From: Myxococcales bacterium
GTDB taxonomy: Bacteria > Myxococcota_A > Bradymonadia > REDH01
Assembly: GCA_020633625.1 (NCBI GenBank)
Contig: JACKDJ010000009.1
Location: 62,001 to 126,000, forward strand
Direction of reading: 5' to 3'
DNA: 64,000 nucleotides
Shown here: positions 46,633 to 55,937 of the stretch, piece after piece
Numbering within the stretch: the stretch's first letter is position 1
Layout of the letters: every line of letters begins with the position of its first letter
Notes under the pieces: generated by a model
Databases searched by the model: none
The model's input: only the letters and a program-made list of their open reading frames with translations
Told to the model about the DNA's origin: nothing
Translations under genes and position numbers: made by a program

Positions 46633-49213
46633 TTGACGGGACGCCGTCGCGTACCGCCGTCCCGAGGAACTCCATCGACTCGCGCGTCAGCTCCGCGTTG
46701 CGGAAGATGACGAAGTGGCCGTCGTAGCCGTCGGGGTTGGCGGGGACGATGACCGAGGTCGACGGGACCCCGCCGACGACACGGTTCGCGGAGACCGGGT
46801 ACTGAACCTCGGTGTAGCCGTCGAGGTTGCCGGAGTGGGGCGTCGCGAGGCCCAAACCTGCCGCACGCGCGAAGGTGTCTTGGTTTGGCTCCGGCGAGAA
46901 CGTGTCACCGTAGCCGTAGCTCTGGAAGATGTGCATCGGCGCGGCACCCTCGGGCGGCGACCGGCTCAGCAGCCGCGCGAAGTTGAGCGGGTCGGCCGGG
47001 TCGACGACCCACTGCAGGATCGCGAGCAGCGGGTCCATGTCGTTGACGGCGTACGACGACGTGCCGCCGTCGGTGAGGACGAACTCGACGGCGCCCGCGA
47101 TGTCTTCGGGGCTCGTCTTGTTGAGCAGCGACAGGACGAGGCTTCCGCCCGCGCCGCTGAACACGGCCGCGTGCAGGTCGCGCTCGTAGGCGGCGAACAG
47201 GGCACCGACCGTCGCGCCCTGCGAGTGGCCGAAGTAGTAGAGCTGCGTCGGGTCGAACGTGACCGGCGCGTCGATCCCCGGGACCGTCAGCGAGGCGTTC
47301 TCGACGAAGTACGTCAGCTCGAAGTAGTCCGCGGCGCCCTGCTGGACGTTCCCGACGGCAGTGAGCGGGTTCAGGAAGTTGTAGAACAGGGTCTCTGGAG
47401 AGAGGTCGGAGTCACCGCGTCGCGGTCCGTGCTGGGTCCCGTCGATGCTGATCGACACCATCCGCACCGGGTTCCCGTCACCGAGGTCGATCGACGACAC
47501 ACGCGTCGCGGTCCCGTCGCGCAGATGGCTCGCGAAGTCGCCGCCGGTGCCGTGCGCGTACATCACGACGGGCCAGCCGCCCTCCGGCATCGGCGCGTTG
47601 GGGATGGTCATCGACAGACACACCGCTTCGGTCTCGCCCGACGGAACCGCTTCGCCGCCCTGGAAGACGAGGTTGCCGCCGTCCTCCTTGAACAGGTAGG
47701 GGCGCTCTCCGTGCTGCCAGATCGGGACACGCAGCCGGCCGTGTACCTCGACGACATCGCCCGACGGGGACACGCATGCGCCGCGCTCTCCGTCGTCGCA
47801 CGGCCCCGTCACACCGGCCCCACACACCGTCAGGTCCTCTAGGGTCGGCACGGCCTGCGCCCGAACACCCGCGCGGATCGCCGGGGTGTCGCGATCGGGG
47901 TCCATGGTGGTGAAGACCGCCGCGGAGGCGATGCTGTCGCGCCCGATCCCCTGCTCGTCGAGGTAGCTGCGGAGCGGCGCGTAGGCCTCCCAGGCGTGCG
48001 CCAGCCGCGACGACGACGGCGCGCTCGTCGACATCATCGCGGCGAAGTCCGCGGGGATCGACGCCAGCGACCCGTCGGCGGATCGCACGCCGTTCGTCAT
48101 GTACACAGCGTACGTCGTCCCGTGCTCCAGAGGCGTCGACCAGGCCGGGCGCACCGCGATGTAGCGGGGGCAGATGAACTTGCCGCGACCGGTCGTGATC
48201 GACCACCGCATCGCGACCTGCGCGCCGTAGCTCGGCGAGTCCGGGTCGATGTTCACGAACGCGATCGTCGGGTTGTCTCCGCCTCCGACGACGCTCCCAA
48301 AGTCGGGGTTCTCGGTGAACCGGAAGTAGATCGCAGGGTTCGTCGAGAACCCGTCCAGCGCCTCGGCGGCCTCGAGGTAGAGGTCGATGATCGCGCCGCC
48401 GATGTAGATGACGCCCGGGTTCGGGTGTCCGGACATGTCGACGTGCCCGTCGACCAGGCGGGCGTCGTTCGGGAACGGGAGCGAGTAGAAGTCGTGCTCC
48501 ACGTCGCCGCCGGGGACGTCGAAGTACACCTGGAACGGCGTCCCCTCTGCCGGCTCCTCACACTCCGCGTCAGGCAGGAAGAGCTCGCGCCCGGCATACG
48601 CGGGCACCTGGCACGTCGGCACCGATGCGCCGGTCAGCAGGCTCGGCGGCATGCAGAGCAGCGGGTCGCGACAGTCCTCGGGCGACGAGCACTCCTCCGC
48701 GACGTCCGAGGTCCCCTCCGGCTCGCAGACTCCCGTAAAGCCGATCAGGTTGCAGCGAGTCCCGCGCTCGCACTGGCCAAACCCCGTGCAGTCCGACCCT
48801 TCCGGGCGCTCCTCCGACTCGGCGCACTGCGCGAGGCCGCACTCGATGAGGTTGACCCCCGTTCGCTGAAAGCACTCGGTCGGGATGGTGCACGCGAGCC
48901 CTTCGGCGCACTCCGCCGACAGCACGCACCCTGCCCCCTCGGGCTCGGAGGCGGTCGCGGCACAGGCGCCATCGACGCACTCGGTACCCGGTCGGCACTC
49001 CGCGTTGCTAGCGCAGTCCGCGCCGACCTTGCCGCCCAGGGCGACGCGCCCGTCGGGGCCCACGTAGCCACCCACGGGGAGCCCGCCGATGATCCCGCCG
49101 TCGGGAATGTCGAGGTCATCGCCGAGGTCGGACGTTGGGTCGAGGAACTCACACGCGGGCGTGGCCGCGAGCGCGGCGGCGACGACGGAGAGGGTCAGGA
49201 GGCGGTTCCGCAC
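46619..49213 (-). CDS. lipoprotein with cysteine-rich N-terminus and alpha/beta-hydrolase domain
   Basis: An 864-residue exported protein. GTG 49213 precedes a signal peptide (LLTLSVVAAALAATPAC). Residues about 50-230 carry cysteine-rich units of the kind ECRPGTECVDGAC. The C-terminal 600 residues are a beta-rich region followed by an alpha/beta hydrolase with the nucleophile elbow GHSQGATVG and an oxyanion-like MYAHGTGGD, so an esterase or lipase-like activity at the surface is plausible. The catalytic Asp and His cannot be fixed safely, but His in YDGHFVIF near the end is a candidate. The substrate is unknown. The tRNA-Leu gene lies 54 bases upstream on the same strand. Confidence 0.8.
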   Translation of the reverse strand: MRNRLLTLSVVAAALAATPACEFLDPTSDLGDDLDIPDGGIIGGLPVGGYVGPDGRVALGGKVGADCASNAECRPGTECVDGACAATASEPEGAGCVLSAECAEGLACTIPTECFQRTGVNLIECGLAQCAESEERPEGSDCTGFGQCERGTRCNLIGFTGVCEPEGTSDVAEECSSPEDCRDPLLCMPPSLLTGASVPTCQVPAYAGRELFLPDAECEEPAEGTPFQVYFDVPGGDVEHDFYSLPFPNDARLVDGHVDMSGHPNPGVIYIGGAIIDLYLEAAEALDGFSTNPAIYFRFTENPDFGSVVGGGDNPTIAFVNIDPDSPSYGAQVAMRWSITTGRGKFICPRYIAVRPAWSTPLEHGTTYAVYMTNGVRSADGSLASIPADFAAMMSTSAPSSSRLAHAWEAYAPLRSYLDEQGIGRDSIASAAVFTTMDPDRDTPAIRAGVRAQAVPTLEDLTVCGAGVTGPCDDGERGACVSPSGDVVEVHGRLRVPIWQHGERPYLFKEDGGNLVFQGGEAVPSGETEAVCLSMTIPNAPMPEGGWPVVMYAHGTGGDFASHLRDGTATRVSSIDLGDGNPVRMVSISIDGTQHGPRRGDSDLSPETLFYNFLNPLTAVGNVQQGAADYFELTYFVENASLTVPGIDAPVTFDPTQLYYFGHSQGATVGALFAAYERDLHAAVFSGAGGSLVLSLLNKTSPEDIAGAVEFVLTDGGTSSYAVNDMDPLLAILQWVVDPADPLNFARLLSRSPPEGAAPMHIFQSYGYGDTFSPEPNQDTFARAAGLGLATPHSGNLDGYTEVQYPVSANRVVGGVPSTSVIVPANPDGYDGHFVIFRNAELTRESMEFLGTAVRDGVPSITRR

Positions 49214-49266
49214 TTGATGTCCTGGGCAATGCAGGCGTTTCGCGTCGTCTTCCGTTGGGGGGCGAG

Positions 49267-49350
49267 TGCCGGGGGCGGGGCTCGAACCCGCACGGTGTTG
49301 CCACCGAGAGATTTTAAGTCTCCCGCGTCTGCCGATTTCGCCACCCCGGC
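49267..49350 (-). tRNA. tRNA-Leu, anticodon UAA
   Basis: On the minus strand an 84-base cloverleaf can be drawn. The acceptor is GCCGGGG with CCCCGGC and discriminator A. The anticodon loop is CTTAAAA (anticodon UAA), the variable arm is long as in class II tRNAs, and the T arm is GCGGG-TTCGAGC-CCCGC. The 3' CCA is not encoded. It is a tRNA for leucine codon UUA, rare in such GC-rich DNA. Confidence 0.93.
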
Positions 49351-49438
49351 GACGCAGCAACGATGACCGAGCGAGCGATCGAGCGCAAGTGTTCGCGCTC
49401 GCGGTGGCCGTCCGCTGCGGCCGTCGTCGCCGAAGCCC

Positions 49439-49474
49439 AAAAACGCCGCGAGGCGGGCCATGGCCCGCCTCGCG
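49439..49474 (-). terminator. Rho-independent terminator of the lipoprotein gene at 49500
   Basis: A 14-bp perfect inverted repeat (cgcgaggcgggcca and complement) at 49447-49474, followed on the minus strand by GCGTTTTT. It lies 26 bases past the stop codon and shows both the GC stem and the T-run. Confidence 0.8.
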
Positions 49475-49499
49475 TTCGAGTCCGAGTCGGACGGCGGGA

Positions 49500-50882
49500 T
49501 CAGTCGCCGAGCGGGGTGGTCGTATCGACCGCCGCGCCGGTCAGCGAGAGGCGGACGCCGACGGAGAGGGCGTCGCCGACGCCGTTCCCGTCGGTGTCGA
49601 TGTCGTTGAGGCCGAGCGACGGCAGCGAGGGCAGGAACGAGCAGACCGTGCCGAGGTTCTCGCAGATCGTGCCCTGGCCTTCGCAGTCGCCGGTCGGCGT
49701 CTGCGCGCAGGCGACCGCGTAGGTCGTGCCGTTGTCGCCGTAGGTGATGATCGGGTCGGCGGTGAAGCCGGCGCACTCACAGTCACGGGCGAGGTCCTCG
49801 ATGATCTCGAAGATCTGGTCGAGGGGCACGACACCGCCGAGCTTGATGCCGCCGTACTCGACGTCGTCGAACGTCGGGTCGACCGACACCGGGCCGTTGT
49901 CGCTGTCCGCGAGCTGGCCCTGCACCGTCGCCTGCTGGATGCTCAGGTCGAGGTCGAGCGAGAAGTCCTCGGTCGCGATCGGGATCGACAGGCGGAACAC
50001 GCCCGGGCCGGCCGTCAGCACGTCGTCGACGAACGTGGTCTGGTTGAACTGGACGATGGAGCCGTACGCGTCGACCGACGCGGCCTGCACCTGGAACACG
50101 CCCATGCCGTCGGCGCGGTCGCCGAACGACTGGTCGGGCGTGCCGTCGCCGTCGACGTCGTTCGTCGCGAGGTAGACCGAGAAGTCGTGCTCGGACGGGT
50201 CGGCGTCGAGCTTCGTCCACTGGAAGAGCAGGGCGATCGAGTCGTCGGCGAGCGCCTCACCGATCAGGGCGTCGACATCGATGTCGCCGCCGAGCGCGCC
50301 GAGCGCGCCGACGAGCAGGCCGAGGCCGTTGTCGATGTTGCCGTCGCCGTTGAAGTCGAAGCAGCACGCGGCCTCGCCGTTGCGCGGCGGGACCTGCAGG
50401 TTGCGGATGTAGCTGTACGTGCCGGCCTGCAGCTCGTCGGCCGTCCAGTCCGGCGTGAGGCACTCGCCGCCGCGGAGCTCGTTCGGCGCCGCGCACTCCA
50501 CCACGCACGCAGCGTCCGCGAAGCAGTCGTTGTCCTCGCAGTCCGCAAGCCCGTCGCCGTCGTCGTCGGTGCCGTTGTCGCAGATCTCGGCCGGCGCGCA
50601 CGCCGGAACGTCAGCGCAGTCGGAGTCGTCGCAGTCCGTGTCGCCGTCACCGTCGTCGTCTGCGCCGTTGTCGCAGATCTCGTCCACCATGCCGGTGTCG
50701 GTGCCGGAGCCCTCGTCCGTACCGGTGTCGGTGGTGTCGTCGGTGGTGTCGGTACCGGCGTCAGAGCCGGAGTCCGTCCCGGTGTCCGTGCCGGCGCCGG
50801 TGTCCGTATCCGTGCCGCCGTCGTCGCCACAGCCAGCCAGCGCGACCGTGAGCATCAGGGGGAAGAGGGTGAGCTTCTTCAT
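49500..50882 (-). CDS. lipoprotein with Thr/Asp linker and NGxDDDxDG repeats
   Basis: A 460-residue surface lipoprotein (start ATG 50882, lipobox VALAGC). After the anchor comes a low-complexity spacer made of Thr, Asp and Gly (TDTGTDSG-type). Two units ending in calcium-binding-like repeats follow (EICDNGADDDGDGDTDC and EICDNGTDDDGDGLADC), a pattern typical of Myxococcota surface proteins. The rest is beta-rich with paired cysteines and ends in DTDGNGVGDALSVG, an EF-hand-like loop. The function is unknown, perhaps adhesion or envelope display. It is monocistronic, with a clear terminator. Confidence 0.8.
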   Translation of the reverse strand: MKKLTLFPLMLTVALAGCGDDGGTDTDTGAGTDTGTDSGSDAGTDTTDDTTDTGTDEGSGTDTGMVDEICDNGADDDGDGDTDCDDSDCADVPACAPAEICDNGTDDDGDGLADCEDNDCFADAACVVECAAPNELRGGECLTPDWTADELQAGTYSYIRNLQVPPRNGEAACCFDFNGDGNIDNGLGLLVGALGALGGDIDVDALIGEALADDSIALLFQWTKLDADPSEHDFSVYLATNDVDGDGTPDQSFGDRADGMGVFQVQAASVDAYGSIVQFNQTTFVDDVLTAGPGVFRLSIPIATEDFSLDLDLSIQQATVQGQLADSDNGPVSVDPTFDDVEYGGIKLGGVVPLDQIFEIIEDLARDCECAGFTADPIITYGDNGTTYAVACAQTPTGDCEGQGTICENLGTVCSFLPSLPSLGLNDIDTDGNGVGDALSVGVRLSLTGAAVDTTTPLGD

Positions 50883-51231
50883 CTTCTCTACACCTGCTTG
50901 AGGTTGCCGCGTCTCGCGGCTGAAGTGGAGGCTAGCGTCAGACCGGCGCCAGCGGCGTGAATGTCGCCACGCCGGATCGGGGCGGGACACTATCCGACCC
51001 CGGAATCGGAATCAAGTCGGTCGCGGTACGATCGTGTCGGTCCCGCGCGGCATGTCGTCGGCGTGCGACGTCGGCTCGCCGCGCCGCTGCGCGGCAACTC
51101 TTGGCGGCAGTCCTCGAGCCCGCCTCGGCGCGTCGTCCGCCGCCATCTCCGCGGTATCACGCGAGATCGGAGGCGCGCGTTGATCGCGGGGCCGAGCGTC
51201 GAATACAACGGGCCTCCACCCCGAGCGCGCC
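50883..51231. other. divergent intergenic region before dnaE
   Basis: About 350 bases between the minus-strand lipoprotein start and the dnaE start. It must hold both promoters. I see no strong -35/-10 pair, repeats or RNA gene. Short frames here are arginine-rich and look like chance. Confidence 0.4.
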
Positions 51232-54200
51232 GTGTCCGACTTCGTCCACCTCCACGTCCACACCCACTACTCGCTGCTCGACAGCACCGTGAAGGTGCCC
51301 GACCTCGTCAAGCGTGTCGCCGAGCTCGGCATGGACGCGGTCGGGGTCGCCGACCATGGCAACCTGTTCGGCGCCGTTGAGCTGCAGCAGAAGTGCGCCG
51401 GAAGCGGCGTCCGCTCGATCGTCGGCTCCGAGCTCTACATCGTCCCCGACCGCGACCCGGCGCGCCGCCATCGCCCCCACCACCTCGTCGCCCTCGCGCG
51501 CGACCTCGACGGGTATCGGAACCTCGTCCGCCTGGTCTCTCGCGGCCACACCGCCGGACTCGACCGCGCCGGCCGCCCGCTCGTCACCTACGCCGACCTC
51601 GCCGAGCTCAGCGGCGGACTCATCGGCCTCTCCGGCGATCTCGGCGGCGAGATCCCGCAGGCGCTCCTGCAGAACGACAAGGCCGCCGCCGTCGAGCACC
51701 TCGAGCGCTACCGGCGCGTCTTCGGCGTCGAGAACTTCTACCTCGAGCTCCAGCGGGCCGACGGCATCCCCGAGCAGCAGGACGCCTGCGCCGCCCTCGT
51801 CGACCTCGCCGACGAGTACCGCGTCCCCTACGTGGCGACCAACAACGTCCACTACCTTCGGGAAGGCGACCACCGCGCTCACGCCGTCCTCATGTGCATC
51901 GGGATGGACAAGCGGATCGACAAGTCCATCCTCGACCGCATCCCCCTCCGCTCGCTCTACCTCAAGTCGCCCGCCGAGATGGCGGAGCTCTTCGCGGACC
52001 TGCCCGCAGCGATCCGCAACTCCCGCGCCATCGCCGAGCGCTGCGAGCTCGAGATCCCCCTCGGCAAGAGCCTCCTGCCTCGGTTCGACGTGCCCGACGG
52101 CTCCGACGAGGCCGCCTACTTGCGCCGTGTCGCCGCCGAGGGCCTGCGCGACCGGATCGCAACCATCACGGCCCTCGGCAGGACCGTCGACGAGGTCGCC
52201 TACCGCGCGCGCCTCGACCTCGAGCTCGACGTCATCGCGTCGATGGGCTTCCCCGGCTACTTCTTGATCGTCTGGGACTTCATCCGGTGGTCCAAGCAGC
52301 ACGACATCCCCGTCGGACCCGGCCGCGGCTCCGGTGCCGGCTCGCTCGTCGCCTACTCGCTCGGCATCACCGACCTCGACCCGATCCCCTACGGCCTGCT
52401 GTTCGAGCGGTTCCTGAACCCCGAGCGCATCAGCATGCCCGACTTCGACATCGACTTCTGCCAGAGTCGACGCGGCGAGGTCATCGACTATGTCACCAAG
52501 CGCTACGGCCGAGAGAACGTCGGCCAGATCGTCACCTTCGGCCAGCTCAAGGCGCGCGCCGCGGTCCGCGACGTCTCGCGTGTGCTCAACCTCCCGTTCG
52601 CCGAAGCCGACAGGCTCGCGAAGCTCGTCCCCGACGAGCTCAACATCAAGCTCGCCGAAGCCTACGAGCGAGAGCCGCAGCTCCGGGAACTCGTCGACGG
52701 CGACGAGACGCTAGGCTTCCTATTCGAGACCGCCCTCGCGCTCGAAGGAAACAACCGCAACACCGGCATGCACGCGGCCGGCGTCGTCATCTCCGGGGCC
52801 CCCCTCTGGGAGCTCGTCCCCGTCGTCGTCGGATCCGGCGGCGAGCTCGTAACCCAGTACGCGAAGAACGAGGTCGAGGAGGCCGGCCTCGTCAAGTTCG
52901 ACTTCCTCGGCCTCAAGACGCTCACCGTCATCGACGACGCCCTGCGCCTCGTGAACCGCGGGCGCGCCCCGGCCGACCGGCTGGACTTCGCGCGCGTCGA
53001 CCTCCAGACGCCCGGCGTCTACGATCTGATCAAGGCTGGGGACACCACCGGCGTCTTCCAGATGGAGTCCGACGGCTTTCAGCGCCTCATGCGCCAGCTC
53101 AAGCCGGACTGCTTCGAGGACATCGTCGCAGCGGTCGCCCTCTACCGCCCCGGACCGCTCGGCTCCGGCATGGTCGAGCAGTTCACCGACTGCAAGCACG
53201 GACGCCGAGCCGTCGACTACCCCCACCCGCTCCTCGAGGGCGTGCTCCGAGAGACCTACGGAGTCATGGTCTACCAAGAGCAGGTCATGCAGGTCGCGCA
53301 GATCCTCGCCGGCTACAGCCTCGGCGGCGCCGACCTGCTGCGGCGCGCGATGGGAAAGAAGAAGCCGTCCGAGATGGCCCGGCAGCGCGAGATCTTCGTC
53401 GCCGGAGCTGGCGAGAAGAACGGCATCTCGTCCGAGAAGGCGAACGAGATCTTCGACCTCATGAACCACTTCGCCGGCTACGGGTTCAACAAGTCGCACT
53501 CGGCCGCCTACGCCGTCATCACCTTCCAGACCGCGTACCTCAAGGCGTTCCACCCCACCGAGTTCTACGCCGCGCTGATGACGAACGACGCCTCGTCTAC
53601 CGACAAGGTCGTCAAGTACATCCTCGACGCGCGCAGCCGCGGCATCGCGGTCCTGCCGCCCGACGTCACCCTCTCCGAGCAGTCGTTCTCGGTCTCGGAG
53701 GGAGCCATCCGGTTCGGTCTCGGCGCCGTGAAGGGGCTCGGCAGCGCGCCGATCGAGGCCATCGTCGCAGCCCGAGCCGACGGCCGCTTCACCTCACTCT
53801 ACGACTTCTGCGAGCGCGTCGACGCCAAGAAGGTAAACCGGCGCGTCCTCGAGGCGCTCGTCCGCTGCGGCGCCCTCGACTCTACGTTCCGCGAGCCCGG
53901 CTTGCCGACACCGACGCTCGCCGAGGTGGGCCGCTGGCGAGCGAAGATGTTCGCGGCGCTCGACTCGGCGCTCGAGCGCGCGCACCAGGCGCAGCGGGAC
54001 CGCGAGAGCGGGCAGGCCAACCTGTTCGCGATGTTCGCCGAGGCGTCGCCGACGCCCGCAAAGGCCGCCGCGACCTATCCCGAAGCGCGCGCATGGACCG
54101 ACTCGGCGGTCCTCGCGGCCGAGAAAGACACGCTCGGATTCTACGTCAGCGGCCACCCACTCGACCGCTTCGCCGACGAGGTGTCGGTCTTCGCCGACTG

Positions 54201-54744
54201 CGACACGGCGCGGCTCGAGAGCAAGGGGCCCCGAGACAAGGTCACGCTCGCCGGCGTGGTGACCGGCAAACGAGAGCGCCTGCTCAAGTCGGGAGAGGGA
54301 CGCATGGCGTTCTTCCAGCTCGAGGACCGCGTCGGCGAGGTAGAGGTCATCGTCTACGCGCGGACCTATCCAGAGGTCCAGCCCCTGCTCGACAGCGACC
54401 AGCCAATCCTGGTCACGGGCGTCGTTCGAGTAGACGGCGACGGCGAGGAGCGGGCGGTGAAGATCGTCGCCGACCAGATCGCCTCGCTAGCCGAAGCCCG
54501 CCACCGCCGCGTCTCGGCGGTGGTTCTAGAGACCGACGCCGAGTCGCTGCAGCCGGTCACCCTCTCGGCCCTCGACCGCGCGTTCCGCGAGCACCCGGGC
54601 CGCTGCGAGGTCGTGCTGCAGCTCAACTTCGGCACGGTGACGGCCGACCTCCGCTTAGGCGACGACCTCACCGTAGCCTCGACCGACGAGCTGCTCCACG
54701 AACTGCGCGAGGCGCTGCCGGCCGCGAGGGTGCGCCTGCGGTAG
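51232..54744 (+). CDS. dnaE: DNA polymerase III alpha subunit
   Basis: The replicative polymerase, 1170 residues, close to the usual DnaE length. Start GTG 51232 gives FVHLHVHTHYSLLDS, the PHP domain. The catalytic palm has PGRGSGAGSLVAY and PDFDIDFCQSRRGEVIDY with the metal-binding aspartates. The fingers and helix-hairpin-helix region follow (GYGFNKSHSAAYA). The C-terminal OB-fold region contains TLAGVVTGKRERLLKSGEGRMAFFQ(L). The gene is alone, flanked by long gaps. No separate proofreading domain is present, as expected. Confidence 0.97.
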   Translation: MSDFVHLHVHTHYSLLDSTVKVPDLVKRVAELGMDAVGVADHGNLFGAVELQQKCAGSGVRSIVGSELYIVPDRDPARRHRPHHLVALARDLDGYRNLVRLVSRGHTAGLDRAGRPLVTYADLAELSGGLIGLSGDLGGEIPQALLQNDKAAAVEHLERYRRVFGVENFYLELQRADGIPEQQDACAALVDLADEYRVPYVATNNVHYLREGDHRAHAVLMCIGMDKRIDKSILDRIPLRSLYLKSPAEMAELFADLPAAIRNSRAIAERCELEIPLGKSLLPRFDVPDGSDEAAYLRRVAAEGLRDRIATITALGRTVDEVAYRARLDLELDVIASMGFPGYFLIVWDFIRWSKQHDIPVGPGRGSGAGSLVAYSLGITDLDPIPYGLLFERFLNPERISMPDFDIDFCQSRRGEVIDYVTKRYGRENVGQIVTFGQLKARAAVRDVSRVLNLPFAEADRLAKLVPDELNIKLAEAYEREPQLRELVDGDETLGFLFETALALEGNNRNTGMHAAGVVISGAPLWELVPVVVGSGGELVTQYAKNEVEEAGLVKFDFLGLKTLTVIDDALRLVNRGRAPADRLDFARVDLQTPGVYDLIKAGDTTGVFQMESDGFQRLMRQLKPDCFEDIVAAVALYRPGPLGSGMVEQFTDCKHGRRAVDYPHPLLEGVLRETYGVMVYQEQVMQVAQILAGYSLGGADLLRRAMGKKKPSEMARQREIFVAGAGEKNGISSEKANEIFDLMNHFAGYGFNKSHSAAYAVITFQTAYLKAFHPTEFYAALMTNDASSTDKVVKYILDARSRGIAVLPPDVTLSEQSFSVSEGAIRFGLGAVKGLGSAPIEAIVAARADGRFTSLYDFCERVDAKKVNRRVLEALVRCGALDSTFREPGLPTPTLAEVGRWRAKMFAALDSALERAHQAQRDRESGQANLFAMFAEASPTPAKAAATYPEARAWTDSAVLAAEKDTLGFYVSGHPLDRFADEVSVFADCDTARLESKGPRDKVTLAGVVTGKRERLLKSGEGRMAFFQLEDRVGEVEVIVYARTYPEVQPLLDSDQPILVTGVVRVDGDGEERAVKIVADQIASLAEARHRRVSAVVLETDAESLQPVTLSALDRAFREHPGRCEVVLQLNFGTVTADLRLGDDLTVASTDELLHELREALPAARVRLR

Positions 54745-54783
54745 CGTCACGAAGGGCCCCCGCCCCCACAACCGCCGCCACCC

Positions 54784-54867
54784 CGCATCGCCCCGCCCCG
54801 CATCGCCCCCCGGCCGCAGGCCGGGCCCCGCCACGCATCGCCCCCCGGCCGGAGGCCGGGCCCCGCC
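54784..54867. repeat. short GC-rich direct and inverted repeats
   Basis: Two copies of a 34-base unit (cgcatcgccccccggccg...ggccccgcc) at about 54799-54832 and 54834-54867 differ by one base. Each contains ccggcc/ggccgg and can form a hairpin. Shorter partial copies (cgcatcgccccgcc) precede them. They lie just after dnaE and may act as a terminator. Confidence 0.65.
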
Positions 54868-55023
54868 GGATCGACCGCCGCCGCCGGCCGGTTAATCACG
54901 CCTTCGGGAGTTGACAACCGAGCGCGGATCGGAGAATTGGGCGCCGCCCCGACGCCCCGGTTTCCCGCAGGAACCGCGGCCGAATCGGGCGCGCGGCGCC
55001 TTAGGCCCAACAGTGGAAAACAG

Positions 55024-55052
55024 TTGATAGACCCCCACCCCGGTGCTACGGT
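55024..55052 (+). promoter_or_regulatory. probable promoter of the act operon
   Basis: TTGATA at 55024-55029 and TACGGT at 55047-55052 with a 17-base spacer. It lies about 240 bases before actA. The match is modest, but it is the best in the gap. Confidence 0.4.
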
Positions 55053-55289
55053 CCGCGCCGCCGAAAGCGGCCGGGTTTTTGCGCCCGTGGCGATGCTCGA
55101 CTCGTCCGTTGTCTGGACGCGGCGATGGCTTCGCGAACTGGCGACGGTGAGAACCGCGCGCAGGTCGTTCCTACTCCCTCCGAACCCCTCCCAACCGGTG
55201 AATGAGCGCTCAGTCAGTGCTGTGTCCGGAGCTCCCGAAAGGGCGCCCCGGGCAGCTCGATGCGCCGGTCACACGTCGAGGTCTTAGCG

Positions 55290-55937
55290 GTGGCTCAGAT
55301 CTTCCCACGCTGGACGAACCACGTCCCGACCGCGCTGGCTCTGGCGCTGCCGGTGGCGGGGCTCAGTCTCATTTTCGGCGTCTGGTACTGGTTCTCCCCG
55401 AAGTTCACTGACGTGGGCTACGCGCCGGAGCAGCCGGTCCCGTTCAGCCACGCGCTGCACGCCGGCCAGCTCGGCATGGACTGCCGGTACTGCCACAACA
55501 CCGTCGAGCGCGCCGCCCACGCGGCCGTCCCGCCGTCGCAGACCTGCATGAACTGCCACGCGACCGTGCGGACCGACTCCGCGGTGCTCGCGCCGGTGCG
55601 GGAGAGCGCGGCGACCGACAGCGCAATCCCTTGGGTGCGCGTCCACATGCTGCCGGACTATGCGTACTTCGACCACAGCCCGCACCTCGCGGCTGGCGTC
55701 GGCTGCGCGACGTGCCACGGGCGGATCGACGAGATGACGATCGTCCAGCAGGCGCAGCCGCTGTCGATGTCCTGGTGTCTGGACTGCCACCGCAACCCGA
55801 CCCCGAACCTTCGCCCGCGTGACCAGATCACGAACATGGGCTGGGACGCGACCACCGCGCAGTACGACCCGCATGCGGACCCGACGCGCACGCGAGAGCT
55901 CGCGCCGCCGCAGAATTGCTCTGGGTGCCACCGATGA
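55290..55937 (+). CDS. actA: alternative complex III subunit ActA (multiheme cytochrome c)
   Basis: The pentaheme subunit of alternative complex III, a quinol:cytochrome c/cupredoxin oxidoreductase that replaces complex III. One N-terminal helix (TALALALPVAGLSLIFGVWYW) anchors it; the periplasmic part has five CxxCH sites (CRYCH, CMNCH, CATCH, CLDCH, CSGCH). Start GTG 55290 gives VAQIFPRWTN, close to family starts; ATG 55260 is possible. Its stop overlaps actB. Confidence 0.93.
   Translation: MAQIFPRWTNHVPTALALALPVAGLSLIFGVWYWFSPKFTDVGYAPEQPVPFSHALHAGQLGMDCRYCHNTVERAAHAAVPPSQTCMNCHATVRTDSAVLAPVRESAATDSAIPWVRVHMLPDYAYFDHSPHLAAGVGCATCHGRIDEMTIVQQAQPLSMSWCLDCHRNPTPNLRPRDQITNMGWDATTAQYDPHADPTRTRELAPPQNCSGCHR

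Larger units (their letters stand above)
54745..55289. other. intergenic region with GC repeats before the act operon
   Basis: About 545 bases with no convincing gene. The dnaE end is followed by a GC repeat cluster at 54784-54867. TTGACA at 54911 has no good -10. A better promoter sits at 55024-55052 ahead of actA. The remaining 200 bases could be a leader of the act operon, and I see no riboswitch. Confidence 0.5.

Noticed and set aside
49267..49350. tRNA as an integration site of a mobile element
   Set aside because: No integrase gene or repeat of the tRNA 3' end was seen nearby.
51393..54914. 1173-codon frame overlapping dnaE on the same strand
   Set aside because: It is a second reading frame of dnaE with extreme Arg and Pro content and no motifs.
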